DNA of 56,391 nucleotides from Desulfobacula sp. (GCA_018645325.1 JABGOU010000022.1:1-56391); one strand, 5' to 3'; counted from the first letter of the stretch, positions 39,088 through 48,139 are shown. The notes: generated from the sequence alone by a model not told the origin. Numbers and translations: made by a program.

Positions 39088-39516
39088 ATGTCGGAAAAAG
39101 TATTGCTTGTGGATGATGAAAAAGAATTTCTGGAGATCATGTCCGAACGGATGAAAGCCCGGGGTATGGAGGTAACCACTGCTGAATCTGCTGATCAGGC
39201 CCTGTCCATTATCGGAAAAAAGTCATTTGATGCGATTGTCATGGATTTTCAGATGCCGGGAATGGATGGTATGGAAGCTTTGAAGAGTATTAAAGATAAA
39301 AAGCCCGAACTACAGATCATTTTGCTGACGGGGTACGCCACCGTTGAAAAGACAGTGGAAGCAATGAAAGTTGGCGCAACTGATTTCCTTGAAAAACCGG
39401 CAGACATAGAGGCCCTTGCAGAAAAAATCAAAAAGGCAAAAACTGAAAAAATGCTCATTGTTGAAAAACAAACAGAAGAAAAGATCAAAGAGATTCTTCA
39501 GAGCCGAGGCGTATAA
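39088..39516 (+). CDS. Single-domain response regulator (receiver)
   Basis: 142 residues from the ATG at 39088 (AAGGAG eight bases upstream); an in-frame start at 39016 inside the previous gene is unlikely. Receiver with D9-D10, phosphoacceptor D53 (VMDFQMPGMDG), T81 and K103, then a charged C-terminal helix (about 115-142) but no DNA-binding domain. Similar to the first receiver of the cassette, suggesting duplication. Confidence 0.93.
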   Translation: MSEKVLLVDDEKEFLEIMSERMKARGMEVTTAESADQALSIIGKKSFDAIVMDFQMPGMDGMEALKSIKDKKPELQIILLTGYATVEKTVEAMKVGATDFLEKPADIEALAEKIKKAKTEKMLIVEKQTEEKIKEILQSRGV

Positions 39517-39643
39517 GTCATACTCCGCAGGGAGGAACAACCGCAGTCAACGCAGCAGGTGGTACCTTGATGGTGGATCAGGGTATGTATGCCGGAATAT
39601 TTCAAGCATACTAATAAATCCAACCTTTATCCGGTAAAAAACA

Positions 39644-39689
39644 GCCATTATCCCATTTATTAAACGCTGAACTAAAATGGGATAATGGC
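39644..39689 (+). terminator. Hairpin terminator after the receiver/kinase cassette
   Basis: GCCATTATCCCATTT (39644-39658) pairs perfectly with AAATGGGATAATGGC (39675-39689) over 15 bp with a 16-base loop. It is followed by AAAATTTTTAAT, giving a short T-run on the plus strand. Confidence 0.65.
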
Positions 39690-39762
39690 AAAATTTTTAA
39701 TAAACACCCTTGTCTCTTATTAATTTTTTACCAGCTTTATTACCCATTTTCAAAGACTCTTC

Positions 39763-39792
39763 TTGACAAAAACCAATTGCCTGTCTTATTTA
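39763..39792 (+). promoter_or_regulatory. Candidate promoter of the DASS transporter
   Basis: TTGACA (39763-39768), 18-base spacer, TATTTA (39787-39792), about 75 bases upstream of the ATG. The -35 is perfect and the -10 is weak. Confidence 0.4.
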
Positions 39793-39866
39793 GAACCAAT
39801 TTATAAAATAATGGGACAATATATCCCTTGGAAAACTTATATTAACTTTAGGAGAATAATTTTAAC

Positions 39867-41339
39867 ATGAGTACTCAAACAACGATTTCAACCGGCTTTA
39901 ATGTTGACTGGAAGCGGATATTATTTTTATCAATTGGTCTTATACTTTTTATTGTTGTTAATTTTTCCCCGCCTTGGCCTGATGCCATCGATCCCACGGG
40001 AAAACACTTTGTGTTGAGCCAGCAGGCAAAAGGAGCTCTGGCTGTATTTCTCTTAGGCGGCACCTGGTGGGTCTTTGAGGTAGTTCCCATTGGTGTAACC
40101 AGCCTCTTTATGGGAATTTTGCAGGCAGTCTTTCTTATCCGGCCTGCAAAAACTGCCTTCCAGCAGATGTTTGATCCTTCGGTTGTCTTTATTTTTGCAT
40201 CCCTGGTGATTGGAATTGTATTTACCAAAACAGGTTTGACTCGTCGCCTTGCGTACAAGATGCTTGCCATTGTAGGTGAAAAAACCAGCATGATATACCT
40301 TGGCTGTTTTGTAGTCACCGCAGCCTTGACCCATATCATGGCCCATACAGCAGTTGCCGCAACCATGTTTCCACTTCTCCTCACCGTCTATGGACTCTAT
40401 ACTGATGACTTTGAGACACCCACCAGATTCGGTAAGGGACTGTTCATTGGAATGGCCTATGTTGCTGGTGCCGGCAGTATCGTTACCCTGCTGGGTGCAG
40501 CCAGAGGTGCCGTGGCATTGGGTTTTTATAAAGAGCTTGTCGGCACTGACATCACTTTTTTTCAATTGGCCTTCTACATGTTCCCCATTGGATGGATCAT
40601 GACCTTTGCTTTATGGGTATTTTTTATGTTTTTTTTCAAACCAGAACAAAAAACGATTCCGGGCTTAAGGGAAAAAGCAAAAAAACTCAGTAAAGCCATG
40701 GGATCAATTACTAAAAATGAAATTATTGCCGCTTCAATTATTTTCGTATGTATATTCCTGATGTCTATCAGGCCTTATGTTGCCATATTAAAACCAATTG
40801 ACAAGTCAGCCATTATCCTGACGTCTACTGTATTATTTTTTGTAATCAGAATTCTTGACATTAAAGACCTTGAATCTATTCCATGGAACATTATCTTATT
40901 ATTTGGCGGTGCCATGAGTATTGGTTTCTGCCTTTGGGAAACGGGAGCTGCAGAATGGATTGCCATCAACTGGCTGAGCATGTTCAAAGATTCCAACTGG
41001 TTTGTCTTTGTAATGAGCATGTCATTTCTTGTTATGATGCTTACCAATTTTATTATGAATGTTGCAGCCATTGCCATCGTCCTGCCTGTTGCTCTGGTTA
41101 TTGGGCCTTATCTCGGAGTAGGACCTGATGTGATCACATTTTCAGCTCTTGTCGTCGCAGGTATGCCCTTCTTGCTTCTGGTTGGTGCGGCACCTAATGC
41201 GATTGCCTATGATTCCAAACAATTCACCACGGGTGAATTCTTTGGATATGGTATCCCGGCAAGCATTATGTTGATGATAGTGACGGGTATTGCCGTTTAC
41301 GTTATATGGCCTCTCATGGGTATGAAGATTATGCTGTAA
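39867..41339 (+). CDS. DASS/SLC13-family sodium:anion symporter
   Basis: 490-residue inner-membrane transporter with about 12-13 helices, of the divalent anion:Na+ symporter family (sulfate, di- and tricarboxylates). Paired repeats are visible around HIMAHTAVAATMFPLLL and LTNFIMNVAAIAIVLPVAL. The usual SNT sodium-site motifs are replaced (AHTAVAA, TNFIMNVAA), so substrate and coupling ion cannot be told. Sulfate is attractive in a sulfate reducer but is inference. RBS TTAGGAG precedes the ATG. A CBS-domain gene follows 23 bases later. Confidence 0.9.
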   Translation: MSTQTTISTGFNVDWKRILFLSIGLILFIVVNFSPPWPDAIDPTGKHFVLSQQAKGALAVFLLGGTWWVFEVVPIGVTSLFMGILQAVFLIRPAKTAFQQMFDPSVVFIFASLVIGIVFTKTGLTRRLAYKMLAIVGEKTSMIYLGCFVVTAALTHIMAHTAVAATMFPLLLTVYGLYTDDFETPTRFGKGLFIGMAYVAGAGSIVTLLGAARGAVALGFYKELVGTDITFFQLAFYMFPIGWIMTFALWVFFMFFFKPEQKTIPGLREKAKKLSKAMGSITKNEIIAASIIFVCIFLMSIRPYVAILKPIDKSAIILTSTVLFFVIRILDIKDLESIPWNIILLFGGAMSIGFCLWETGAAEWIAINWLSMFKDSNWFVFVMSMSFLVMMLTNFIMNVAAIAIVLPVALVIGPYLGVGPDVITFSALVVAGMPFLLLVGAAPNAIAYDSKQFTTGEFFGYGIPASIMLMIVTGIAVYVIWPLMGMKIML

Positions 41340-41362
41340 ATATAAATAAGGGAGAAGAAAAA

Positions 41363-41926
41363 ATGAAAATACAAAAAGTTAAAGAGTTAATGATTCCCTT
41401 ATCTGAATATGCCACGGTAAATGAGGATGACACTCTGGAAAAAGCCGTTAAAACGCTTTGTGATTCGCAAAAAGCGTTATCTATTGATGCCTATAAACAC
41501 AGGGCAACCCTTGTGTATGACAAAACCGGGGATATTACGGGGAAAGTCAGCTTATTTGATGTTTTAAGGGCGCTTGAGCCCAAGTACAGCCAGTTTGGGA
41601 ACTCGGATCATCTTTCCAAGATGGGATTATCACGATTTGGGCTGAGTAATGATTTTCTTCATTCTTTAGTTGAAAATTACAATCTCTGGGATGAAAGCTG
41701 TGAATCCCTTGTAGAAAAAGCAAAAAAAAGACCGGTAAAAGAGATCATGTATTCCCCCCAGGAAGGCGAATATGTCGACGAAGATCTTAGCATTCCAGAG
41801 GCGATCCATCATTTTATCCTGGGTAACCACCAGTCACTTCTTGTGCTTAGACAAAAAAAGGTTGTCGGGATATTAAGGCTTACAGACGTTTTTAAACTGA
41901 TTTGTGATCTAATGATAAAAGAATAG
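41363..41926 (+). CDS. CBS-domain pair protein
   Basis: 187 residues from the ATG at 41363, preceded by GGGAGAAG; a longer in-frame start inside the transporter gene is unlikely. Two CBS motifs (about 1-65 and 122-182, each ending in a short GKVSLFDVLRAL- or GILRLTDVFKLI-type helix) form a likely adenine-nucleotide sensor. Probably cotranscribed with the DASS transporter and likely to regulate it (inference). Confidence 0.87.
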   Translation: MKIQKVKELMIPLSEYATVNEDDTLEKAVKTLCDSQKALSIDAYKHRATLVYDKTGDITGKVSLFDVLRALEPKYSQFGNSDHLSKMGLSRFGLSNDFLHSLVENYNLWDESCESLVEKAKKRPVKEIMYSPQEGEYVDEDLSIPEAIHHFILGNHQSLLVLRQKKVVGILRLTDVFKLICDLMIKE

Positions 41927-41938
41927 TCAGAATTTATT

Positions 41939-41977
41939 CAGCAGGGCATAAAGAGGATCTAACTTCATGCCCTGCTG
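41939..41977 (+). terminator. Hairpin after the DASS-CBS unit
   Basis: CAGCAGGGCAT (41939-41949) pairs perfectly with ATGCCCTGCTG (41967-41977) over 11 bp. It begins 12 bases after the CBS gene stop. There is no T-run, so its termination strength is uncertain. Confidence 0.5.
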
Positions 41978-42141
41978 ATCCTGATCCATCCAATAAAAGC
42001 GATCTCGCATGTCCGGTACAGTGATATAAGTTCATTCCTGTCAAGGGTGCTAAACATGTACTGGGCAGGGAACCGGTCATGTGTACCGAATATGCAGTTA
42101 ATCTCTCCCACAATTTGTTCTATTGTAAGTTTCAGAACGGA
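41965..42141 (-). pseudogene. otsA: Remnant of trehalose-6-phosphate synthase (GT20, OtsA-like)
   Basis: One minus-strand frame between 42141 and about 41989 reads LKLTIEQIVGEINCIFGT and, a little later, LDRNELISLYRTCEIAF. This matches the GT20 stretch with VGEINGRFGT, then EELVALYRAADVAL, with spacing kept. The conserved continuation (TPLRDGMNLVAKEY) is lost, the frame closes at 41965, and a stop precedes it at 42142. No start codon or RBS fits. It is a decayed piece of a gene of about 470 codons lying just after the TauE gene. Confidence 0.75.
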
Positions 42142-42159
42142 TTACAAATTCAATATGAG

Positions 42160-43056
42160 CTAAATAAAAAAACCTGAAATATATTTTAAGGCGATAAACA
42201 TGATACAACAGGCTAAAATTCCTTTAATATATACTGCCCGGACAAATTTTTGAACCCTTGCTCCCAGGTACATACCCAAAAATCCGCCTGAACCGAACAG
42301 GGCACCCAGCATCCAGTCAGGCGACACAGCCATTTGTGGATAAATACCTGCCAAAAATTGATAGAAAATCACACCGGAAACCGATGTAACAAATGTACCT
42401 AAAAGAGCTGCTCCCGCAATCACATATACGGGCAGCCCTATGATTGTTACAAGTATGGGTGCAATGATTGATCCGCCCCCGATGCCATATATTCCGCCAA
42501 TAATCCCGACAAAAAAACAAAGAATATAAATGAATATCGGGGCGTAAGTATATACTTTCCCCCCAAATGTAAAAGAAACCTTTTTAAATGAGGCCTCCAT
42601 GACATCAAGATCATGAAAATCATTCAACTTGATATGATAGTTTTTTCCCTTTGTCTTGTCATTAAGGATTATATCTTTTAAAAGTTTCCATCCGATATAT
42701 AGCAGAACAAGCCCTGCAAAAAACTTAAAATTCCTTGGATCAGGCAAATACTCGATTCGCACCCATGCGCCAATAAAAACCCCGGGCAGAGTACCGATAA
42801 TGATAGCCTTGGCCAAAGGCCAAAGCATCCTTTTTTCCTTGATATACCGATATACCCCGCTTGGAATGGCAACGATGTTGAAAACATGATTGGTGGCGGA
42901 AACAGAAGGAGACGTATATCCAAGAAAGCTCATTTGGAACGGCAATAATAAAAAAGCTCCGGAAACACCGCCCATTGAAGTAAAAAATGAAACAACAAGA
43001 GCTGTGCAAAAAATGATATAAGGGTTGGCATGGATTTCTGCAATTGGGAAATACAT
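42160..43056 (-). CDS. TauE/SafE-family sulfite/anion permease
   Basis: 298 residues with about eight membrane helices in two repeats, each starting with a glycine-rich motif (SMGGVSGAFLLLPFQM near 27 and GGIYGIGGGSIIAPILV near 190). The family exports sulfite, sulfoacetate or related organosulfur anions; substrate unproven here. A hydrophilic insertion of about 35 residues lies between the repeats. The upstream region contains mobile element B. Confidence 0.9.
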   Translation of the reverse strand: MYFPIAEIHANPYIIFCTALVVSFFTSMGGVSGAFLLLPFQMSFLGYTSPSVSATNHVFNIVAIPSGVYRYIKEKRMLWPLAKAIIIGTLPGVFIGAWVRIEYLPDPRNFKFFAGLVLLYIGWKLLKDIILNDKTKGKNYHIKLNDFHDLDVMEASFKKVSFTFGGKVYTYAPIFIYILCFFVGIIGGIYGIGGGSIIAPILVTIIGLPVYVIAGAALLGTFVTSVSGVIFYQFLAGIYPQMAVSPDWMLGALFGSGGFLGMYLGARVQKFVRAVYIKGILACCIMFIALKYISGFFI

Positions 43057-43137
43057 TCTGTCTCCTGTTTTTACAAATAGTCTTCAAACATAGCCTGATA
43101 AATACCATTTTACGAGATATTGTAATTTTATCTGAAA

Positions 43138-43271
43138 GTAATTATTCAGCCGTTAAAAAAAATATTACCAAAGCCCTGTCTGATGGATATTTGCAGGAGG
43201 TTAAGCGTTTAGCATCGAACAAAAATATCCATCAGACAAGGCGGGTTCAATCGTAATAGCTGAATAATTAC
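43138..43271 (+). mobile_element. Miniature inverted-repeat element, copy B
   Basis: 134 bp. Termini GTAATTATTCAGC and GCTGAATAATTAC are a perfect 13-bp inverted repeat. Flanks ATCTGAAA (43130-43137) and ATTTGAAA (43272-43279) match 7/8. The internal hairpin has one mismatch relative to copies A and D (AAGGC for AGGGC in the right arm), a G-U wobble if transcribed on the minus strand. It lies between TauE and gdhA. Confidence 0.87.
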
Positions 43272-43348
43272 ATTTGAAAGATAATAAGGCCGGTGACAAA
43301 ATCCAACCGGCCTTATTAATTTATCCTTTTAAACTATAAGGAGAATAA

Positions 43349-44698
43349 TTAAACAACACCCTGATCCATCATTGAATCCGCCACTTTAACAAATCCTGCT
43401 ATATTGGCACCATTAACATAGTTGCCGGGGGTTCCGTATTCTTCTGAAGCAGAAAGACATGCACCATGAATACTTTGCATGATACCCTTGAGTTTGGCTT
43501 CCACCTCTTCACGGGACCATTTGATTCTCATTGAGTTCTGGGACATTTCAAGTCCGGAAACTGCAACGCCGCCTGCATTGGCTGCCTTGCCAGGGGCATA
43601 AAGAATTTTATTGTCAAGAAATATATCAACACCTTCCGGCATGGTGGGCATGTTTGCTCCTTCACTAACTAGATAAACGCCTTTATTTACCAGGTTCTGG
43701 GAATCTTTGGGATTGATTTCATTCTGGGTCGCGCTGGGAAAAGCGCAGTCTGCTTTATGATTCCAGATCGGATTGTGATCCACTCCCGCATCATGAGCCG
43801 TATAGACTGCTTCAGGATATTTTTCAATATATTCTTTGATCCTGCCACGTTTTACATTTTTCAGATACATGACATGCTGGAGTTTTGCTTGATCTATCCC
43901 TTTTTCATCATAAATATATCCGGAAGAATCAGAGAGTGTAATAACCTTTGCTCCCAGCTGGTTTAATTTTTCTGTGGTATACTGTGCAACATTGCCGGAG
44001 CCAGAAACCAGACAGACTTTATCTTTAAGGCTTTCGTTCCTTGTAGCCAGCATTTCCTCGGCAAAAAAGACTGACCCGTATCCGGTTGCTTCCGGTCTTA
44101 TCAGACTACCACCCCAGTTCAGGGCTTTACCGGTCAGAATGCCTGAAAATTCATTTTTTAATTTTTTATACATACCAAAAAGGTATCCGATTTCTCTTCC
44201 GCCCACACCTATGTCCCCTGCAGGAACGTCCGTGTCAGGGCCCAGGTGACGATAAAGTTCGGACATGAAACTCTGGCAGAATTTCATAACTTCATTATCT
44301 GATTTACCCTTGGGGTCAAAGTCAGACCCGCCTTTGCCACCACCGATAGGAAGAGTGGTCAATGCGTTTTTGAATACCTGTTCAAAGGCAAGAAATTTCA
44401 AGATGGAAAGATTGACGGAAGGATGAAAACGAAGTCCTCCCTTGTAAGGTCCAATTGCACTGTTCATCTCAATTCTAAAACCTCTATTTACTTGAACAAT
44501 ACCCTGGTCATCCACCCACGGAACCCTGAACTGAATCACGCGTTCAGGTTCTACGATTCTTTCCATGATTCTGGCATGCCGGTATTCTGAATTCCTGTCT
44601 AAAACCGGTTTGACTGATTCAGCAACTTCTGTTACTGCCTGATGAAATTCTTTCTCAAACGGATCTCTTGCATTGACTATATCCATTATTGTATCCAT
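43349..44698 (-). CDS. gdhA: Glutamate dehydrogenase (hexameric, probably NADP-dependent)
   Basis: Reductive amination of 2-oxoglutarate, joining ammonium to carbon metabolism. From the ATG at 44698 (AGGAGG 13 bases upstream) it has 449 residues, as in E. coli GdhA (447). Catalytic segment GGGKGGSDFDPKGKSD, the PAGDIGVGGREIGYLFG stretch and the nucleotide loop GSGNVA are intact. A 21-codon upstream extension to 44761 has no family match. Confidence 0.96.
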   Translation of the reverse strand: MDTIMDIVNARDPFEKEFHQAVTEVAESVKPVLDRNSEYRHARIMERIVEPERVIQFRVPWVDDQGIVQVNRGFRIEMNSAIGPYKGGLRFHPSVNLSILKFLAFEQVFKNALTTLPIGGGKGGSDFDPKGKSDNEVMKFCQSFMSELYRHLGPDTDVPAGDIGVGGREIGYLFGMYKKLKNEFSGILTGKALNWGGSLIRPEATGYGSVFFAEEMLATRNESLKDKVCLVSGSGNVAQYTTEKLNQLGAKVITLSDSSGYIYDEKGIDQAKLQHVMYLKNVKRGRIKEYIEKYPEAVYTAHDAGVDHNPIWNHKADCAFPSATQNEINPKDSQNLVNKGVYLVSEGANMPTMPEGVDIFLDNKILYAPGKAANAGGVAVSGLEMSQNSMRIKWSREEVEAKLKGIMQSIHGACLSASEEYGTPGNYVNGANIAGFVKVADSMMDQGVV

Positions 44699-44733
44699 TT
44701 TTACCCTATCGCCTCCTGTTTCAAATAAATCTT

Positions 44734-44791
44734 GGATTATCATAATCCGTATAAACGCCATTGTTTATATTTCAGAGCAAACGCCATTGTT
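44734..44791. promoter_or_regulatory. Direct repeat and palindrome upstream of gdhA
   Basis: GGATTAT-C-ATAATCC (44734-44748) is a perfect palindrome 35 bases before the gdhA ATG. AAACGCCATTGTT occurs twice (44753-44765 and 44779-44791), 26 bp apart. Together they look like regulator-binding sites; the longer gdhA start would fall inside the first direct repeat. Confidence 0.5.
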
Positions 44792-45041
44792 CATCCTGAA
44801 ATCAAAAATTAAATAATTTCATGATTTAATAAGTGTTATCATAAAACTATTTTATCTTGATGCTGCTAAATATACCTTGCACAATCCATCGTCAATAATA
44901 ATTTGCTTTTTTAACATGATTTTTAATATCCAATTACTTTTAACACCCTGATTTTATACTAAGCCTTTTCTCCGGAAGGTTTGATTCAACTGCTACCCGA
45001 TTATTGCGTGGATCTTTCACAAGGCTGCCACAAAAAATTTA
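44792..45041. other. Divergent intergenic region gdhA / trkA, gdhA side
   Basis: AT-rich, no gene or RNA that I can support. With element C and the following 140 bases it makes the 559-bp space between gdhA and trkA and should contain both promoters. Confidence 0.5.
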
Positions 45042-45177
45042 GTAATTGTTCAGCCAGTTAAAAGAGGTTATCTAAAAAGCACTGTCTGATGGATATTTGC
45101 AGGAGATTAAGCGAATAGCCTCGCCACAAAATATCCATCAGACAGGGCGACGTCAAGCATAAGAACTGAATAGTTAC
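45042..45177 (+). mobile_element. Miniature inverted-repeat element, copy C
   Basis: 136 bp, the most diverged copy. Left terminus GTAATTGTTCAGC, right terminus ACTGAATAGTTAC, flanked by a perfect 8-bp direct repeat AAAATTTA (45034-45041 and 45178-45185). Its hairpin has a mismatch near the base (GCACTGTC against GACAGGGC). It lies in the divergent gdhA-trkA region, 143 bases before trkA. Confidence 0.87.
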
Positions 45178-45320
45178 AAAATTTATAGAGTGCAGCAAAG
45201 ATCACCCGATGTTTTGGATGACGATTGAAGTTTATTATGGTCTCCCCATATTATTGACTATCATTAACTGATTTAGTAAGTTGTTTTCCAGGCTTTCATC
45301 AATGTTACAGGAGATATGTT

Positions 45321-46685
45321 TTGAAGATCATTATAGTTGGGGCCGGAGAAGTGGGTTATAACATTGCCGGCAGGCTTGCCTCTGAAAACAAGCAGGTTAT
45401 TGTCATTGACAAAGACCCGGATGCTGTCCGCCGACTTTCAGAGCGCCTTGACGTACAGGTTATTTTGGCATCCGGCAGCAACCCTAAAACTCTCATTGAT
45501 GCCGGCATCAAGGAGACCGATATCCTTCTGGCAGTGACGGACAGCGATGAAACAAACCTTGTCACCTGTCTTATGGCCGACCTGATATCACCCACAACTA
45601 AAAAACTTGCCAGGATCAGAAATTCTGATTTTGATTCATATTATGATCGTTTTAAAAAAGAAAACCCCCATATTGATACAATTATTAATCCTGAAATTGA
45701 GGTGGTAAACACCATCAAAAGATTGATGGTGGTGCCCGGTGCCGTCGATGTCGGTGATTTTGCCGACGGCCGGGTAAAATATGTCGGAATCAGACTTGAC
45801 AGGCATTCTCCCATGGCAGGAATGAAGCTCTTTGATTTTTCGTTAAAATTCGGTGAGGATCGGCCATTAATCGCTGCCATCATCCGAAACAACGAAGTTA
45901 TCGTTCCTAAAGGCGATAACAATATAGAATCCGGAGATTTAATATACTTTGTCAGTGAAACTGAAAAACTTGAAAAAATGCTGACTCTTTTCGGAAAAAA
46001 AATCATTCCCATCCAAAGAGCTTTAATTATAGGGGGCGGACGAATCGGTGAACGGCTGGCCAAATCATTTGAAACAGACTCAATCAAGACAAAGATCATT
46101 GAATCCGACATTGGCCGGTGCCATTACCTGTCTGAACGAATGGAAAAAACCGTTGTTCTGCACGGCGACGGATCTGATCAGAAACTCTTTCTTGAAGAAA
46201 ATTGCGGTCAAAATGATGTTGTTGTTTCAGTGACTAATGATGATGAAACCAATATTCTTGTTTCCCTTCTGGCAAAAAACATGGGGGTTAAAAATACCAT
46301 CACCAGGATAGGGAAATCAACTTATTTTCCCCTTCTTGCCACCATTGGTATAGAAAAGGTTGTCTCCCCCCGGCTTTCGGCTGTCAGTTCAATTTTAAAG
46401 GAGGTAAGAAAAGGAAAAGTTCTATCTGATATGTCCATTTTAGGGGGACGCGGTGAGTTTATTGAAGCCATCGCCCTTGAAACCTCTGACATTACTGATC
46501 AACCATTAAAAAAAATTTCCTTTCCCAAAGGTGCAATTCTTGTCTGCATCCTCAGAAATGGTCAGATTATGATCCCGGCAGGGAATAGTGTGGTCAATCC
46601 CAATGATAGGATCATCATGTTTGCGGTTAAACATGCCGTTAAAAAACTTGAAAAGCTGTTGACTGTTAAATTGGATTTCTTCTAA
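45321..46685 (+). CDS. trkA: Trk K+ transport regulatory subunit TrkA
   Basis: Cytoplasmic NAD(H)-binding gating subunit of the TrkH potassium channel. 454 residues with two RCK units, each a Rossmann fold (GAGEVGYNIAGRL near 7-19; GGGRIGERLAKSF near 238-250) followed by a TrkA-C domain. Start is TTG at 45321 with AGGAG upstream. Its stop shares one base with the trkH ATG. Confidence 0.97.
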   Translation: MKIIIVGAGEVGYNIAGRLASENKQVIVIDKDPDAVRRLSERLDVQVILASGSNPKTLIDAGIKETDILLAVTDSDETNLVTCLMADLISPTTKKLARIRNSDFDSYYDRFKKENPHIDTIINPEIEVVNTIKRLMVVPGAVDVGDFADGRVKYVGIRLDRHSPMAGMKLFDFSLKFGEDRPLIAAIIRNNEVIVPKGDNNIESGDLIYFVSETEKLEKMLTLFGKKIIPIQRALIIGGGRIGERLAKSFETDSIKTKIIESDIGRCHYLSERMEKTVVLHGDGSDQKLFLEENCGQNDVVVSVTNDDETNILVSLLAKNMGVKNTITRIGKSTYFPLLATIGIEKVVSPRLSAVSSILKEVRKGKVLSDMSILGGRGEFIEAIALETSDITDQPLKKISFPKGAILVCILRNGQIMIPAGNSVVNPNDRIIMFAVKHAVKKLEKLLTVKLDFF

Positions 46686-48136
46686 TGCGCTGGCAGTTTA
46701 TTGCACGGATTACGGGTATCCTTTTATTTTTTTTAGGGCTTTCCATGATTGCTCCTCTGCTTGTGAGTCTCTATTATCATGAGCTTGCTTTTGGCGATTT
46801 TATTCACTCCATCGCAATTACCACGATTGCAGGAATCATTCTCATCATTGGATCAAAAAAACGAGGCAGTGATGATTATATAAACCAGAAAGAAGGAATG
46901 GCAACAGTTGCATTGGCCTGGATGGCCATTACCCTTTTTGGTGCCCTGCCCTTTTACTTTGGACCTGAATTTACAAATTTTACTGATGCATTTTTTGAAT
47001 CCGTCTCAGGTTTCACTACAACGGGATCCTCTGTAATGACAAATATTCAAGGAGCGACAAAAGGCCTTCTTTTCTGGAGAAGCTTTATCCAATGGCTGGG
47101 CGGCATGGGTATCATTGTCCTGTCCCTTGCCATACTGCCGTTTTTAGGAGTTGGCGGTATTCAATTGTATAAAGCGGAAGTCCCCAGCCCCGTACCAGAC
47201 AAACTGACGCCAAGGCTAAGCGATTCTGCAAAAATTTTGTGGGCGGTTTATGCTTTTCTAACCTTAGCTGAAATCATTTTTCTACTGGGTGGAGGCATGC
47301 CTTTGTTTGAAGCATCCTGTCATGCTTTTACAACCCTGCCAACTGGTGGTTTTTCTCCAAAAAATGCCTCCATTGCCCATTATAACAGCACATATTTTGA
47401 TTATGTAATTGTTGTTTTTATGGTGTTGGCTGGAATTAATTTTTCACTTCATTATCAAATGTTGCGGGGTAAGACACTGGCTTTCTGGCAAGATACGGAA
47501 TGTAGATTTTTTCTTGGACTGGTACTTGTGTTAACACTGATCATGACATGGAATATTTATGGTTCTGTTTATACTTCCCTTAAAGACGCATTCCGGTTTG
47601 CAAGTTTCCAGGTTGTTTCGATCCTTACAACAACTGGATTTGGAACGGCTGATTATGAAATATTTCCAGGATTGAGCCAGGCACTGCTTTTTGTATGTAT
47701 GTTTATCGGCGCATCAGCAGGATCCACCGGCGGCGGGATGAAATGCGCCAGAGTCATTGTCTGCTGTAAATATTGTTATCGAGAGTTATTTAAAATCATT
47801 CACCCAAGAAGTATCAACCATGTAAAAATAGATAATACAGTGATCCCAAATGAAATTCTACGAAGTATCATGGGATTTTTAGCCCTGTATATCAGTCTTT
47901 TTATTGGGTCAGGTATTCTTCTTGCCGGCATGGGTATTGACATGATAACAGCTTTTGGTGCTGTTGCATCCTGCATTGGTAACATAGGTCCCGGGTTTGG
48001 AAGTGTGGGTCCCACTGAAAATTTTGCCCACATGCCGGTCATGGGAAAATGGCTTCTTGCATGGTGCATGCTCTTAGGCAGACTGGAAATTTATACGGTT
48101 ATTATACTCTTTGTTCCAGAGTTCTGGAAAAAATAA
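46685..48136 (+). CDS. trkH: Trk K+ transport membrane subunit TrkH
   Basis: Potassium-translocating channel subunit, 483 residues, with four pore-loop repeats. Selectivity-filter segments: VSGFTTTGSSVM, FTTLPTGGFSPKN, LTTTGFGTADY and CIGNIGPGFGSVG. It overlaps trkA by one base. A long palindromic element begins just after the stop. Confidence 0.97.
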   Translation: MRWQFIARITGILLFFLGLSMIAPLLVSLYYHELAFGDFIHSIAITTIAGIILIIGSKKRGSDDYINQKEGMATVALAWMAITLFGALPFYFGPEFTNFTDAFFESVSGFTTTGSSVMTNIQGATKGLLFWRSFIQWLGGMGIIVLSLAILPFLGVGGIQLYKAEVPSPVPDKLTPRLSDSAKILWAVYAFLTLAEIIFLLGGGMPLFEASCHAFTTLPTGGFSPKNASIAHYNSTYFDYVIVVFMVLAGINFSLHYQMLRGKTLAFWQDTECRFFLGLVLVLTLIMTWNIYGSVYTSLKDAFRFASFQVVSILTTTGFGTADYEIFPGLSQALLFVCMFIGASAGSTGGGMKCARVIVCCKYCYRELFKIIHPRSINHVKIDNTVIPNEILRSIMGFLALYISLFIGSGILLAGMGIDMITAFGAVASCIGNIGPGFGSVGPTENFAHMPVMGKWLLAWCMLLGRLEIYTVIILFVPEFWKK

Positions 48137-48139
48137 TTA

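Larger units (their letters stand above)
39517..39866. other. Intergenic region between the receiver cassette and the DASS transporter
   Basis: 350 bp. It holds the cassette terminator (39644-39689) and a candidate DASS promoter (39763-39792). The first 100 bases contain a short GC-richer stretch with a possible 15-codon reading frame (ATG at 39570), which I do not regard as a gene. Confidence 0.5.

Noticed and set aside
39525-39616. Short frame ending in MVDQGMYAGIFQAY after the second receiver gene
   Set aside because: No convincing start or RBS for a meaningful length and no recognisable family; listed only as intergenic.
43044-43256. 70-codon plus-strand ORF across mobile element B
   Set aside because: It consists mostly of the repeat, differs in frame continuity in the other copies and has no start signal; a by-product of the element.
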